Shown here: positions 38,976-47,305 of the stretch, piece by piece | How the letters are laid out: every line of letters begins with the position of its first letter | How positions within the stretch are numbered: position 1 is the first letter of the stretch | Assembly: GCA_001768235.1 (NCBI GenBank) | Contig: MENK01000026.1 | Span: 43,652 to 107,651, forward strand | DNA length: 64,000 nt | Reading direction: 5' to 3' | From: Bacteroidetes bacterium GWB2_32_14 | Lineage (GTDB): Bacteria > Bacteroidota > Bacteroidia > Bacteroidales > UBA12077 | The notes under the pieces: generated by a model | The model's database searches: none | What the model saw: the letters and a program-made list of their open reading frames with translations, nothing else | Told to the model about the DNA's origin: nothing | Program-made: the position numbers and the translations under genes

Positions 38976-40178
38976 TGGAATCAATATTGAGCTGTCACCA
39001 TAACTCAAAAACCGAAAATCATTTTCCAAAGCAAAATCATAAACTCTTTTCCATTTATCACCTATAAATGCTGCTACAAGAAGAATTAATGTACTTTTAG
39101 GCTGGTGAAAATTAGTAATTAAAATATCGGCCATTTTAAACCGGTAACCAGGCAAAATCATAATTTGGGTAGATGCTTTGAATTCCGAAAATTTTTCTTT
39201 TTCCATATAATTTAATAATGCTTGTAATGCATTCGCCCTGCTTAGTGTTTGATCTGATTCGTAAACTTCCCATTGCGAAATATGTGTTTCAAATCTGTTT
39301 AGTACTATCAATTTTACTCCTAACCAGTATAGGCTCTCTAAAGTTCTTACTGATGTAGTACCTACAGTTATTATTTTTGAAGATTTTAACAAGTTCTCAA
39401 TCGTCGATTTTTGAATTATAAAATGCTCGGTGTGCATTTCGTGCTCCAGAGCTGATTCTGCTTTCACCGGTTTAAATGTTCCGGCACCCACATGCAAGGT
39501 TATTTCTTCAATGGTTATTTTTTTCTTTTTTAATTTATTGATTACATCATTTGTAAAATGTAAACCGGCTGTAGGAGCCGCAACGGAGCCGTTAAATTGT
39601 GAATAAATGGTTTGATACCTGTCCTTATCAATATCTTCTGATTCGCGGTTTAAATAAGGTGGAATAGGAGTTAAACCAATATTCTCAAGGATCTCGCTAA
39701 AAGTATAATCCGAATTATCCCAGCTAAACTCAATAATCACGGAGTTTAATTCTGTTTTAATTTTTTTTGCCTTTAATTCTATCTCAACTTGTTCTACAAT
39801 AATCTTTTTGACCAGCTCTTCGGTTTTCCATTTCTTCAAATTTCCAACAATGCATTTCCAGATTACTTTTTTATTTTGTTGAAAAGATAGAATATAATCG
39901 GATGGCGAAATGGGTTCTAAACAAAAAATTTCAACCTGTGCGCCTGTATTTTTATAAAATTTTAACCTGGCCTGAATCACTTTAGTATTATTAAATACCA
40001 AGGTGCTTTCCGGTGGAATGAAATCAGGAATATTCGAAAAATGATCTTTTTGAAGTTCTCCTTTATTATATACCAACAGTTGCGATTGATCCCTTTGACG
40101 CAATGGATATTTTGCAATCCTTTCATCAGGTAATTCGTAGTTATAGTCTTCAATTTGTAAATTATCCCTTTTTATCAT
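38973..40178 (-). CDS. queA: tRNA preQ1(34) S-adenosylmethionine ribosyltransferase-isomerase QueA
   Basis: Makes epoxyqueuosine at the tRNA wobble base by transferring ribose from SAM. 401 residues, somewhat longer than the usual 350 but common for Bacteroidota. Motifs: YELPDERIAKYPLRQRDQSQLL (positions about 14-35), FNNTKVIQARL, GSVAAPTAGLHFT, HVGAGTFKPV, TTSVRTLE and the C-terminal TNFHQPKSTLILLVAAF. The extra length lies in the middle, around residues 125-180. Convergent with the YfiR-like gene. Confidence 0.95.
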   Translation of the reverse strand: MIKRDNLQIEDYNYELPDERIAKYPLRQRDQSQLLVYNKGELQKDHFSNIPDFIPPESTLVFNNTKVIQARLKFYKNTGAQVEIFCLEPISPSDYILSFQQNKKVIWKCIVGNLKKWKTEELVKKIIVEQVEIELKAKKIKTELNSVIIEFSWDNSDYTFSEILENIGLTPIPPYLNRESEDIDKDRYQTIYSQFNGSVAAPTAGLHFTNDVINKLKKKKITIEEITLHVGAGTFKPVKAESALEHEMHTEHFIIQKSTIENLLKSSKIITVGTTSVRTLESLYWLGVKLIVLNRFETHISQWEVYESDQTLSRANALQALLNYMEKEKFSEFKASTQIMILPGYRFKMADILITNFHQPKSTLILLVAAFIGDKWKRVYDFALENDFRFLSYGDSSILIP

Positions 40179-40209
40179 TATTTAATCGCGTTTTGAAGTG
40201 CAAAAATAG

Positions 40210-40217
40210 TAATTTTG
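40210..40217 (+). promoter_or_regulatory. candidate -7 box (TAnnTTTG) for the DUF2027-Smr gene
   Basis: TAATTTTG matches TAnnTTTG and lies 29 nt before ATG 40247. A TTTG at 40192-40195 has only 14 nt spacing. Confidence 0.35.
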
Positions 40218-40246
40218 TGGTTCAGTTAATCTAAATAATTACGATA

Positions 40247-41290
40247 ATGAATTTTAGAAAAGGGGACAGGGTAAAATTTTTAAATGATGTTGGCCAAGGT
40301 GTTATCGTTCATTTTCAGGATAAGAACATTGCCGTGGTTTTAAATGATGATGGTTTTGAAGTACCTGTAATCATTTCAGAATTATTAAAAGTTGAAGGTA
40401 ATTATACTTTTAATGATGATAATGAGCAGGAAATATCAACAAGTAAAGAAGTCTCAAAACCCGGGAATAAAATTGATGTTGAAGACGATTTGGATGAAGA
40501 TGGATTGAATACAGATAAATCAGCAAATGTATTTTTCGCTTTAGTGCCTGCTAACCAAAAAGATATGATAAACTCTGATTTAAATGTTTATCTTATTAAC
40601 GACAGCAATTTTAGAATCATGTATTCTATTGCAAAATCAGAAAATAATTTTCAAACACTATTCGCTTACGGTATTCTGGAAGATAATACAAAAGTAATTT
40701 TACAAAATATTAAACGAGATGAGCTGAATAGCTTTGAAACAATGCATTTTCAAATCATCTTTTTCAGAAAAGGAAATTTTTACAACTTAAAACCTGTTGA
40801 TAAAAGCTGGCCTGTAAAACCATCCCGTTTTTACAAACAAAATACATTTACTGATAATGATTTTTTTAACGAAAAGGCTTTCATTCACGAGTTATCAGCC
40901 GAAGAAAAAAACATTGCAGATTATGTGTCTGATAGTGATATTGAAAAAGCAAAGAAGCAAAAAGAACCCGCCAGAAAAGAATCCCTAAATAAATCACCCC
41001 TTACAAATAACTTAGAAGAAGTTGATTTACATATACAGGAATTGGTAGATGACTATTCAACACTCTCCAATGCCGAGATATTGGAAATTCAGATGGCCCG
41101 GTTTATTACAACACTCGAAGGGGGAATAATTTCTGGTACAAAAAAAATTGTTTACATACATGGTGTAGGTAATGGCAAATTAAAACAGGAAATACGAAAA
41201 ACAATTGAACGTAAATACCCGAAATTGCGTTATCAGGATGCATCATTTAAAGAATATGGTTACGGGGCTACGATGATAGTACTAAAATAG
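40247..41290 (+). CDS. DUF2027 domain-containing Smr protein
   Basis: 347 residues. The N-terminal part is the DUF2027 region with an SH3-like beta start (FRKGDRVKFLNDVGQGVIVHF), and the C-terminal 90 residues form an Smr domain: VDLHIQELVDDY, then VYIHGVGNGKLKQEIRKTI and YGATMIVL at the end, as in MutS2. Smr domains are nucleases or nucleic-acid-binding modules. A charged linker (about residues 65-90) joins the parts. It ends 80 nt upstream of RNase P RNA on the same strand. Confidence 0.9.
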   Translation: MNFRKGDRVKFLNDVGQGVIVHFQDKNIAVVLNDDGFEVPVIISELLKVEGNYTFNDDNEQEISTSKEVSKPGNKIDVEDDLDEDGLNTDKSANVFFALVPANQKDMINSDLNVYLINDSNFRIMYSIAKSENNFQTLFAYGILEDNTKVILQNIKRDELNSFETMHFQIIFFRKGNFYNLKPVDKSWPVKPSRFYKQNTFTDNDFFNEKAFIHELSAEEKNIADYVSDSDIEKAKKQKEPARKESLNKSPLTNNLEEVDLHIQELVDDYSTLSNAEILEIQMARFITTLEGGIISGTKKIVYIHGVGNGKLKQEIRKTIERKYPKLRYQDASFKEYGYGATMIVLK

Positions 41291-41359
41291 TTGATGTGTT
41301 AGGGTAGCAATGTGCAGGCAAATATCCAATCACGAATCACAATTCACAAATAATTGGTT

Positions 41360-41367
41360 TACCTTTG
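41360..41367 (+). promoter_or_regulatory. -7 box (TAnnTTTG) for RNase P RNA
   Basis: TACCTTTG followed by C, a full match to the Bacteroidota -7 consensus, immediately before the expected RNA 5' end. No clear -33 TTTG. Confidence 0.6.
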
Positions 41368-41370
41368 CAT

Positions 41371-41703
41371 GGCAGTAGATCGATTCATCGCTCTGGGAAA
41401 CCAGGGAGGAAAGTCCGGGCAACACAGGGCACCAAACTCCGGAAAGCGGAGATATCCGTGAGGGTATAGGTTACAAAGAAGAAAATAACCGCCCCGATTC
41501 GTCGGGGTAAGGGTGAGAAGGTGGAGTAAGAGCCCACCAGGCCGGATGGCAACATTCGGTGCTGTTTGTCTTTTGGGTTGCAAGACCATGTATACCGGCA
41601 ATTAAGAACTGCTCGTTCGATGTCGGGGGGTAGGTCGCTTAGATAAATGATGAATAATGCAATTCGTTGCATCACAGAACCCGGCTTACAGATCTACTGT
41701 TTT
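41371..41703 (+). ncRNA. rnpB: RNase P RNA, bacterial class A
   Basis: The catalytic RNA that removes 5' leaders from pre-tRNA. Universal core sequences are present: GAGGAAAGTCCGGGC near the 5' end, with its partner ACAGAACCCGGCTTACAG near the 3' end (P4 strands). The terminal helix P1 is formed by CAGTAGATC at the 5' end and GATCTACTG at the 3' end. Length is about 330 nt, typical for Bacteroidota. The 3' end is followed by a T run that can terminate transcription. Ends were placed from P1; they may be off by a few bases. Confidence 0.95.
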
Positions 41704-41744
41704 TTTATTTTTAGATTAAGAGTATCAAGATTTAAATCATAAAT

Positions 41745-42791
41745 CTAAAATCTTGGAGCCTTGTATCTTCTCCAGAATTTCCATTTTGTGAATGATGTAT
41801 AAACCACGATTCGTTCAAAAAACCGAAAACGGATTAAATAATGAAATACCCAGTAAAAAAGGATAAAGAAACTAAAGATTAAAAAAGCATCAATAAAGAA
41901 AAGGATTAGCTTACTTAACCAAACTGATACATAGGAATTTATAAGTTCATAAAGATGAATAGCTTTGTAAATATGATATAAAATTACCGGGTTAATTAAA
42001 AACCATGCACCAATAACAAAGCCATGTGCTGTTTCAATTGCACGTTCGGGGCATATATTCATGCATTGCATGCAACTTTCGCATTTATAAGTCCAATAGG
42101 GGCGATTATCAACAGTTTTTATTGCCTGAACCGGGCATTTTTTTATGCATAAATCACACTTGTTACAATCTTTTGATGCATAAAACGATTTAGCGAGTAC
42201 AAATCGTCCTATAACATAGTAAAGAAAAGCAATTGGTGTAATTAATAAATCCTGAATTATATCACGAAGTGCTTTTAAATCTTTTTCTCCGTTAATTATT
42301 TTATGTGCAAAACGCTCTGTTTCACGTTTTCTCTTGCTATAAATCGAATCTACGACCTTTGGTTTTAACCCGGGGTGAAACGAAACCCAGTTCGATGGTA
42401 AATCAATAGGATGCATTCCACAAATTCTGAATCCTTTTAATCTGAAAATAAGTGCAGAAAAATACTGTGTTAAACCACTTAAACCGGGTAAAAAATACTT
42501 GCCCATTTTCATTCCGGCACGGGTATTTATTATAAACAGCTTATTATTCTTTGATCTTGGAAATCGAAGAATAAAATGAAACATGATAGGCGGAAAATTA
42601 AAACCATGCGTGGGAGAACAAATTCCAATCATTGCATTTTCAGGGATAATATTTTTTTTTCTATTTTCAAGATTACTTATATCAATAAGTTCAGTCTCAA
42701 TACCCTTGTTAATTGCACAATTCTTTAACCATATTGACACATTTCGGGCATTTCCTGTTCCTGAAAAGTAGAATATTACAATTTTATTCAT
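41745..42791 (-). CDS. EFR1-type flavodoxin/ferredoxin protein with membrane-bound C-terminus
   Basis: 348 residues. N-terminal flavodoxin-like domain (IFYFSGTGNARNV at about 5-17, GICSPTHGFNFPP), then two 4Fe-4S motifs, CNKCDLCIKKCP and CESCMQCMNICP (about 205-250), then two hydrophobic segments (about 258-280 and 290-320). The first 250 residues are the EFR1 (EFR1 family ferrodoxin) architecture; the additional C-terminal membrane part makes it longer than the typical 260 residues. Likely a membrane-attached electron carrier; the partner is unknown. Standalone gene. Confidence 0.87.
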   Translation of the reverse strand: MNKIVIFYFSGTGNARNVSIWLKNCAINKGIETELIDISNLENRKKNIIPENAMIGICSPTHGFNFPPIMFHFILRFPRSKNNKLFIINTRAGMKMGKYFLPGLSGLTQYFSALIFRLKGFRICGMHPIDLPSNWVSFHPGLKPKVVDSIYSKRKRETERFAHKIINGEKDLKALRDIIQDLLITPIAFLYYVIGRFVLAKSFYASKDCNKCDLCIKKCPVQAIKTVDNRPYWTYKCESCMQCMNICPERAIETAHGFVIGAWFLINPVILYHIYKAIHLYELINSYVSVWLSKLILFFIDAFLIFSFFILFYWVFHYLIRFRFFERIVVYTSFTKWKFWRRYKAPRF

Positions 42792-42918
42792 TTGAAATCA
42801 TTAAAGGGTTTAAGCTATTACTCTTTTTAACTTATTGTGACAGAATAAAAAATCAGTTTTTTTGTTATTCTGATATTTTAACCTTTTCTTTGCAGTCGAA
42901 ATTTTAAATAAAAATAGT

Positions 42919-43473
42919 ATGATTATTTCAAACGAAAAAGTAGTTTCTTTAATATATCAACTTCAGGTTGATGATAATAACGGAGATGTTATCGAGACAG
43001 TAAGCGAAGATAGACCTTTTGTTTTTTTATACGGTGCAGGTAATATGCTTCCCAAATTTGAAGAAAATCTAAATGGTTTAAAAGCCGGTGATAAATTCGA
43101 ATTTAAAATCGAATGCGATGATGCATATGGACAGGCAAATGATGAGGCAGTTGTTGAACTTCCAAAAAATATTTTCGAGATCGAAGGTAAAGTTGAAGAT
43201 GGACTTCTTGAATTGGGTAATGTTATTCCCATGCAAAGTCAGGATGGACAAAAACTAAATGGCGTTGTTATAGAAGTAGATGATAATGTTGTAACAATGG
43301 ACTTTAACCATCCTTTAGCAGGTGATGATTTGTATTTTTCAGGACATATTATTGAAGTTCGTGAAGCTACAGCAAACGAATTAAAAAACGGATATGCTGC
43401 TTCTGAACAGTATGAACACGACCACGACCACGATGATCACGAACATAGCTGCGGATGCGGATGTGATCATTAG
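42919..43473 (+). CDS. FKBP-type peptidyl-prolyl isomerase, SlyD-like
   Basis: 184 residues. SlyD layout: N-terminal FKBP part (LIYQLQVDDNNGDVIETVSEDRPFVFLYGAGNMLPKFEE over residues 13-50), the inserted IF domain around residues 70-130, return strand with MDFNHPLAGDDLYFSGHI, and a metal-binding tail EHDHDHDDHEHSCGCGCDH rich in His and Cys. SlyD is a chaperone-isomerase that also binds nickel. Likely cytoplasmic. A TTTGC box about 30 nt upstream of ATG may be its promoter. Confidence 0.95.
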   Translation: MIISNEKVVSLIYQLQVDDNNGDVIETVSEDRPFVFLYGAGNMLPKFEENLNGLKAGDKFEFKIECDDAYGQANDEAVVELPKNIFEIEGKVEDGLLELGNVIPMQSQDGQKLNGVVIEVDDNVVTMDFNHPLAGDDLYFSGHIIEVREATANELKNGYAASEQYEHDHDHDDHEHSCGCGCDH

Positions 43474-43489
43474 TACATTTTAATATTCT

Positions 43490-43540
43490 GAAATGGAATA
43501 TGGGTAATAAAGATTTATCTGTATTCCATTTTCTCTTTTT
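43490..43540 (+). terminator. terminator after the SlyD-like gene
   Basis: GAAATGGAATA at 43490-43500 pairs with TATTCCATTTTC at 43522-43533 (one mismatch), followed by a T run. Confidence 0.7.
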
Positions 43541-43552
43541 ATGAATATTATT

Positions 43553-43560
43553 TACATTTG
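43553..43560 (+). promoter_or_regulatory. candidate -7 box (TAnnTTTG) for the porin-like gene
   Basis: TACATTTG lies 55 nt before ATG 43615; a TTTT at about 43529-43532 is 20 nt upstream where a -33 element would be. Confidence 0.45.
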
Positions 43561-43614
43561 ATTTTTGGAATGGTTTTTGAAAACCACATTACATTAACTT
43601 AAAATTTAAAAATC

Positions 43615-44283
43615 ATGAAACGAATTATTTTATTAGCAATATTAATAATACCAATGAGTTTGGTTACCAATGCCCAAATAAAATTTGGTATTAAAGGCGG
43701 AATAACATCTACAAGTATTAAAGCTGATGATGTTTTAAAGGTTCAAGATCAGGCAACTTTTGATGAACTTGTAGTTAAAGGTACAAATGCAAAAATTGGA
43801 TTTCAGGGTGGTATTTTTATTCGTATTACTGTATTAAAACTTTATGTGCAACCTGAATTGCTTTTTACATCTACAAGCGCAGAAGTTGAAGTAACACAAC
43901 TTTTAAATGATGAAGAAGTTGTAGGAGGTACTTTTATCGAAGAGCAATCATTTCGTCAGATTGATTTCCCTATTATGGTTGGATACAAATTTGGCCCGGC
44001 CAGATTCCAATTAGGTCCTGTTGGTACTATCATGCTAAGTAGCGATCCTGCTTTAGATAAAATTGACGAAATAGATAATATTGATGTTAAAGAAGAATTT
44101 AATGGTGCAACCTGGGGTTATCAGGTTGGTGTTGGCTTAGATATTCTTAAAAAACTTACCATTGATGTAAAATACGAAGGCAGTCTTAGCAAATTAGGCG
44201 ATGGCGTTACTATTGGAGGCGAAGTTCAGGATTTTGATTCTCGAAACAACAAATTCATTTTTACCGTTGGCTGGATTTTCTAA
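43615..44283 (+). CDS. outer-membrane beta-barrel (porin family) protein
   Basis: 222 residues with signal peptide (RIILLAILIIPMSLVTNAQ) directly followed by the first barrel strand IKFGIKGGIT. Alternating amphipathic strands (FQGGIFIRITVLKLYVQPELLF, FPIMVGYKFGPARFQLGPV) and a C-terminal strand NKFIFTVGWIF ending in Phe, typical of barrel insertion signals, fit the outer-membrane beta-barrel/PorT-like family. Small channel or structural barrel; ligand unknown. Single gene with its own terminator. Confidence 0.85.
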   Translation: MKRIILLAILIIPMSLVTNAQIKFGIKGGITSTSIKADDVLKVQDQATFDELVVKGTNAKIGFQGGIFIRITVLKLYVQPELLFTSTSAEVEVTQLLNDEEVVGGTFIEEQSFRQIDFPIMVGYKFGPARFQLGPVGTIMLSSDPALDKIDEIDNIDVKEEFNGATWGYQVGVGLDILKKLTIDVKYEGSLSKLGDGVTIGGEVQDFDSRNNKFIFTVGWIF

Positions 44284-44304
44284 TTCTCTTAAAAAGTTAT
44301 TAAC

Positions 44305-44338
44305 AACCACTGTTTTTCCAGAGCAGTGGTTTTTTTTG
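44305..44338 (+). terminator. rho-independent terminator after the porin-like gene
   Basis: Stem AACCACTG / CAGTGGTT with an 11-base loop, followed by a T run of about seven. Confidence 0.9.
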
Positions 44339-44421
44339 TCCTTTAAGTAAATTATACTTAATTTTTGTTAATAAACTAATCATCAAATTTTTACATTTTA
44401 TCAAAACTTGCACTCAAATAA

Positions 44422-44451
44422 TTTGTTGTTAAAACATTTTAATTAGTTTTG
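44422..44451 (+). promoter_or_regulatory. candidate promoter TTTG-N18-TAGTTTTG for the serine hydrolase gene
   Basis: TTTG (44422-44425) and TAGTTTTG (44444-44451) match the -33 and -7 elements of Bacteroidota promoters, with 18 nt spacing. It is the best-spaced pair I saw in the window. Confidence 0.55.
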
Positions 44452-44534
44452 TCACCATTTTATTTAGGAAAATTACCCAACTAAAAGGATATCAATTATT
44501 TATCCTTTAAGGTAATGAAGTGAGGAGTTTTGAT

Positions 44535-45863
44535 ATGAAAATACGTACTTTTTTAATTGGTTCTTTTTTATTTCTTCTGGTCTATTTTGGAGAAATAGCA
44601 TTTTCCTTTTCCGATAAATCGTCACAGGAAAAAAGCATTCCTTCGAACGAGAAAATGCCAATATCTTATCGTTTAACAAATAATTTATCTGCCTATGAAT
44701 CGATGCAGGATTTCGATAAACAGGTAAACGAGTTTATGAAAACCTGGAATATAGTTGGAGCTACTGTTGCAATTGTTAAAGACGAAAAACTTATTTATAC
44801 AAAAGGATTTGGTTATGCTGATATTGAAAATAACAAGAAAGTTGAACCCAGGCATTTATTTCGTATTGCAAGTGTTTCAAAACTTATTACTGCCGTTGCA
44901 ATAATGAAATTAATCGAAGAAAATAAGCTTTCTTTAACTGATGCTGTTTTTGGAGAAAACGGTATTTTAAATGATACCAAATATCTGAATATTAAAGATA
45001 AAAGAGTAAAATATATTACAATAGAACAATTGTTAAACCATACTTCCGGATTTACAAACAGGGGTGGGGATCCCATGTTTATGAATCTTTATATTGCTAA
45101 AAAAACAAATAAAGATTTGCCGATAAGCAACGAGTCAATTATTCAGTATGTATTACAAAATAAAAAACTCGATTACAATCCGGGAAGAAAATCAGTTTAT
45201 TCCAATTTTGGATATACCGTTCTTGGAAAAGTAATTGAAAAAGTTACAAATACTTCATACGAAAGCTATGTTACTACTCAGATTTTAAACCCAATCGGTA
45301 TATATGATATGCATTTGGGTAAATCAAGATTAGAAGATTTGTACGAAAACGAAGTGAAATACTATGGTTTGAAAAACGAGAGAAAAACATATTCGAGTAT
45401 TGAGCCAAATAAAAAAGTTGAAAAATATTACGGGGGAAATTCCCTGGAATCACTTGAAGCTGCCGGTGCATGGGTAACTTCTTCAGCAGAATTAGCCAAA
45501 TTCTTAGTTTATATCGATGGTCATAAAAAGCGTTCCGATATATTATCAAGTGAATCAATTCAAAAAATGACCAATATTAAAAAAGGAATGCGCCCATATG
45601 GTTGGTCGGGATTAGATGCTAATAACACCTGGTGGCGAACAGGCACACTATCAGGTACATCTGCACTTGTAAAAAGACAAAACGATGGAATTACCTGGGT
45701 ATTTATTATGAATACAACTCCCAAATACGGTGCCAGATTCCCAAAGAGAATAAATAAAGCAATGATAACCGGATTAAACACTATTAAAAAGTGGCCAGGT
45801 TACGATTTATTCGAATATAAGGAATCAAAGCCTAACCAGAATAAACTATTTACATTCAATTAA
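44535..45863 (+). CDS. serine hydrolase, beta-lactamase/PBP4*-like
   Basis: About 442 residues from ATG 44535, with a GAGGAG Shine-Dalgarno sequence 8-9 nt before it; GTG 44520 is less likely. N-terminal signal-anchor (TFLIGSFLFLLVYFGEIAFS). Class C beta-lactamase fold: SxxK motif S113-V-S-K116, HTSGFTN, YSNFGYTVLG (YxN) and RTGTLSG near the C-terminus. Members include D-aminopeptidases, esterases and PBP4*; the substrate here cannot be stated. Periplasmic. Single gene, preceded by a good promoter. Confidence 0.92.
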   Translation: MKIRTFLIGSFLFLLVYFGEIAFSFSDKSSQEKSIPSNEKMPISYRLTNNLSAYESMQDFDKQVNEFMKTWNIVGATVAIVKDEKLIYTKGFGYADIENNKKVEPRHLFRIASVSKLITAVAIMKLIEENKLSLTDAVFGENGILNDTKYLNIKDKRVKYITIEQLLNHTSGFTNRGGDPMFMNLYIAKKTNKDLPISNESIIQYVLQNKKLDYNPGRKSVYSNFGYTVLGKVIEKVTNTSYESYVTTQILNPIGIYDMHLGKSRLEDLYENEVKYYGLKNERKTYSSIEPNKKVEKYYGGNSLESLEAAGAWVTSSAELAKFLVYIDGHKKRSDILSSESIQKMTNIKKGMRPYGWSGLDANNTWWRTGTLSGTSALVKRQNDGITWVFIMNTTPKYGARFPKRINKAMITGLNTIKKWPGYDLFEYKESKPNQNKLFTFN

Positions 45864-45937
45864 AATATGCTTTTTTCAATATTAAGCTGTCGTGCATATA
45901 AACAGGCTGCTTTTTTATTTTCATTTGTAAAAAATAG

Positions 45938-45945
45938 TATATTTG
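45938..45945 (+). promoter_or_regulatory. candidate -7 box (TAnnTTTG) for the CNBD-kinase gene
   Basis: TATATTTG matches the consensus about 94 nt before the start codon; -33 match poor. Confidence 0.3.
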
Positions 45946-46038
45946 TTCAGGTATTATCAAACAGGGAAAAATCTTTTATAAATAGTGCAACCATGGTAAT
46001 CTAAAAACGTAATAATTAGTACATCTTTCTGAAAAATT

Positions 46039-47256
46039 ATGGTATTTAACATTAATGGTATTGAATCAATAAAAATGACGAATCAGCGGATTGAAATTTT
46101 AAAAAATGTTATCATTTTTTCAGAAACAAGTACATCGGTTCTTAAACGTATTGCATTATCACTCATTGAAGTTGTAGTTGAAAAAAATGAATCTATTTTT
46201 CATAAAGGCGATAAACTCGATTCCATGTTTATCATAGTTAAAGGAGAAGTTATTGTTCACGATAAAGATCATGTTTTTGCACGCTTTTCTGAAAATGATT
46301 TTTTTGGTGAATACTCATTAATTGATTCATCAGTCCGTTCGGCAAGTGTTACAGCAGTTAAAAAAACCAATTTGTTGCGACTCGATCAGAGTATTTTTAA
46401 TGAAATACTTAAAGAAGATACCGAAGTAGCTAAAAGTATTCTTAAAGCACTTATTAAACGATTAAGAAACTATAATATCCTCGAAGAAGAGTTAACGCAG
46501 AACAGTATTCAAATTCAAAAACAAAAAGATATTCTGGAGAAACAACGACAGGAACTGGAAGAACTAAATGCTACAAAAGATAAATTTTTTACAATAATCG
46601 CCCACGATTTAAAAAACCCGTTTAATACTGTCATTGGTTTATCTGAACTTTTAATGGAACGATTTGATTCATACGAAGCAGCTAAAACGAAAGATTTTAT
46701 AACCCAGATTCATAAATTTTCGACGAATGCCTATAATCTGCTTGAAAATCTTTTGCAGTGGGCAAAATCACAAACAGAAAAATTAAAAGTTAATCCCGGG
46801 AAAGTTGATTTATACGATCTTTCTAATGAAAATGTAAGCTTGTACAAAGAAAATGCACTTAATAAAGGTATTCAGCTGGTTTCTGAAGTTGAAAATGGCA
46901 TGTATGCATTTATTGATAAGAATATGATTTCTACTGTTATCCGAAACCTTATTTCAAATGCAATAAAATATACCCGTAAAGGAGGTAAGATCGTTTTATC
47001 GGCAAGTAACCGGAATAATTTTATTAATTTTTCCATTACTGATACAGGTATTGGAATTCCTGACGAGAACCTGGATAAACTGTTCAGAATTGATGTAAAT
47101 ATTACAACCCAGGGGACTGATGATGAAGCAGGAACAGGCCTTGGATTAATAATTTGCAAGGAATTTGTAGAAAAAAATGGCGGAACAATTCATGCATCAA
47201 GTAAAGTAGATATTGGAACAAAAGTAACATTTACAGTTCCCTCGTTCAATAAATAA
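46039..47256 (+). CDS. sensor histidine kinase with N-terminal cyclic-nucleotide-binding domain
   Basis: 405 residues, no membrane segment. Residues about 20-135 form a cNMP-binding (Crp-like) domain with the phosphate cassette FGEYSLIDSSVRSASVTA. A coiled coil (about 150-180) leads to a HisKA region with phospho-His189 in IIAHDLKNPF and a HATPase_c domain with N box RNLISNAIKYT, G1 DTGIGIP and G2 GTGLGLII. A cytoplasmic kinase sensing cAMP, cGMP or c-di-GMP-like ligands is an inference. No response regulator is adjacent. ATG 46075 is an alternative start. Confidence 0.92.
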   Translation: MVFNINGIESIKMTNQRIEILKNVIIFSETSTSVLKRIALSLIEVVVEKNESIFHKGDKLDSMFIIVKGEVIVHDKDHVFARFSENDFFGEYSLIDSSVRSASVTAVKKTNLLRLDQSIFNEILKEDTEVAKSILKALIKRLRNYNILEEELTQNSIQIQKQKDILEKQRQELEELNATKDKFFTIIAHDLKNPFNTVIGLSELLMERFDSYEAAKTKDFITQIHKFSTNAYNLLENLLQWAKSQTEKLKVNPGKVDLYDLSNENVSLYKENALNKGIQLVSEVENGMYAFIDKNMISTVIRNLISNAIKYTRKGGKIVLSASNRNNFINFSITDTGIGIPDENLDKLFRIDVNITTQGTDDEAGTGLGLIICKEFVEKNGGTIHASSKVDIGTKVTFTVPSFNK

Positions 47257-47305
47257 GTAAACAATTGATTGTTAAAGTAATATTGTTTTATTACAAGTAT
47301 TAAAA

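Noticed and set aside
41359..41675. Two minus-strand frames of 80 and 96 codons
   Set aside because: They lie inside RNase P RNA, whose conserved core is unmistakable.
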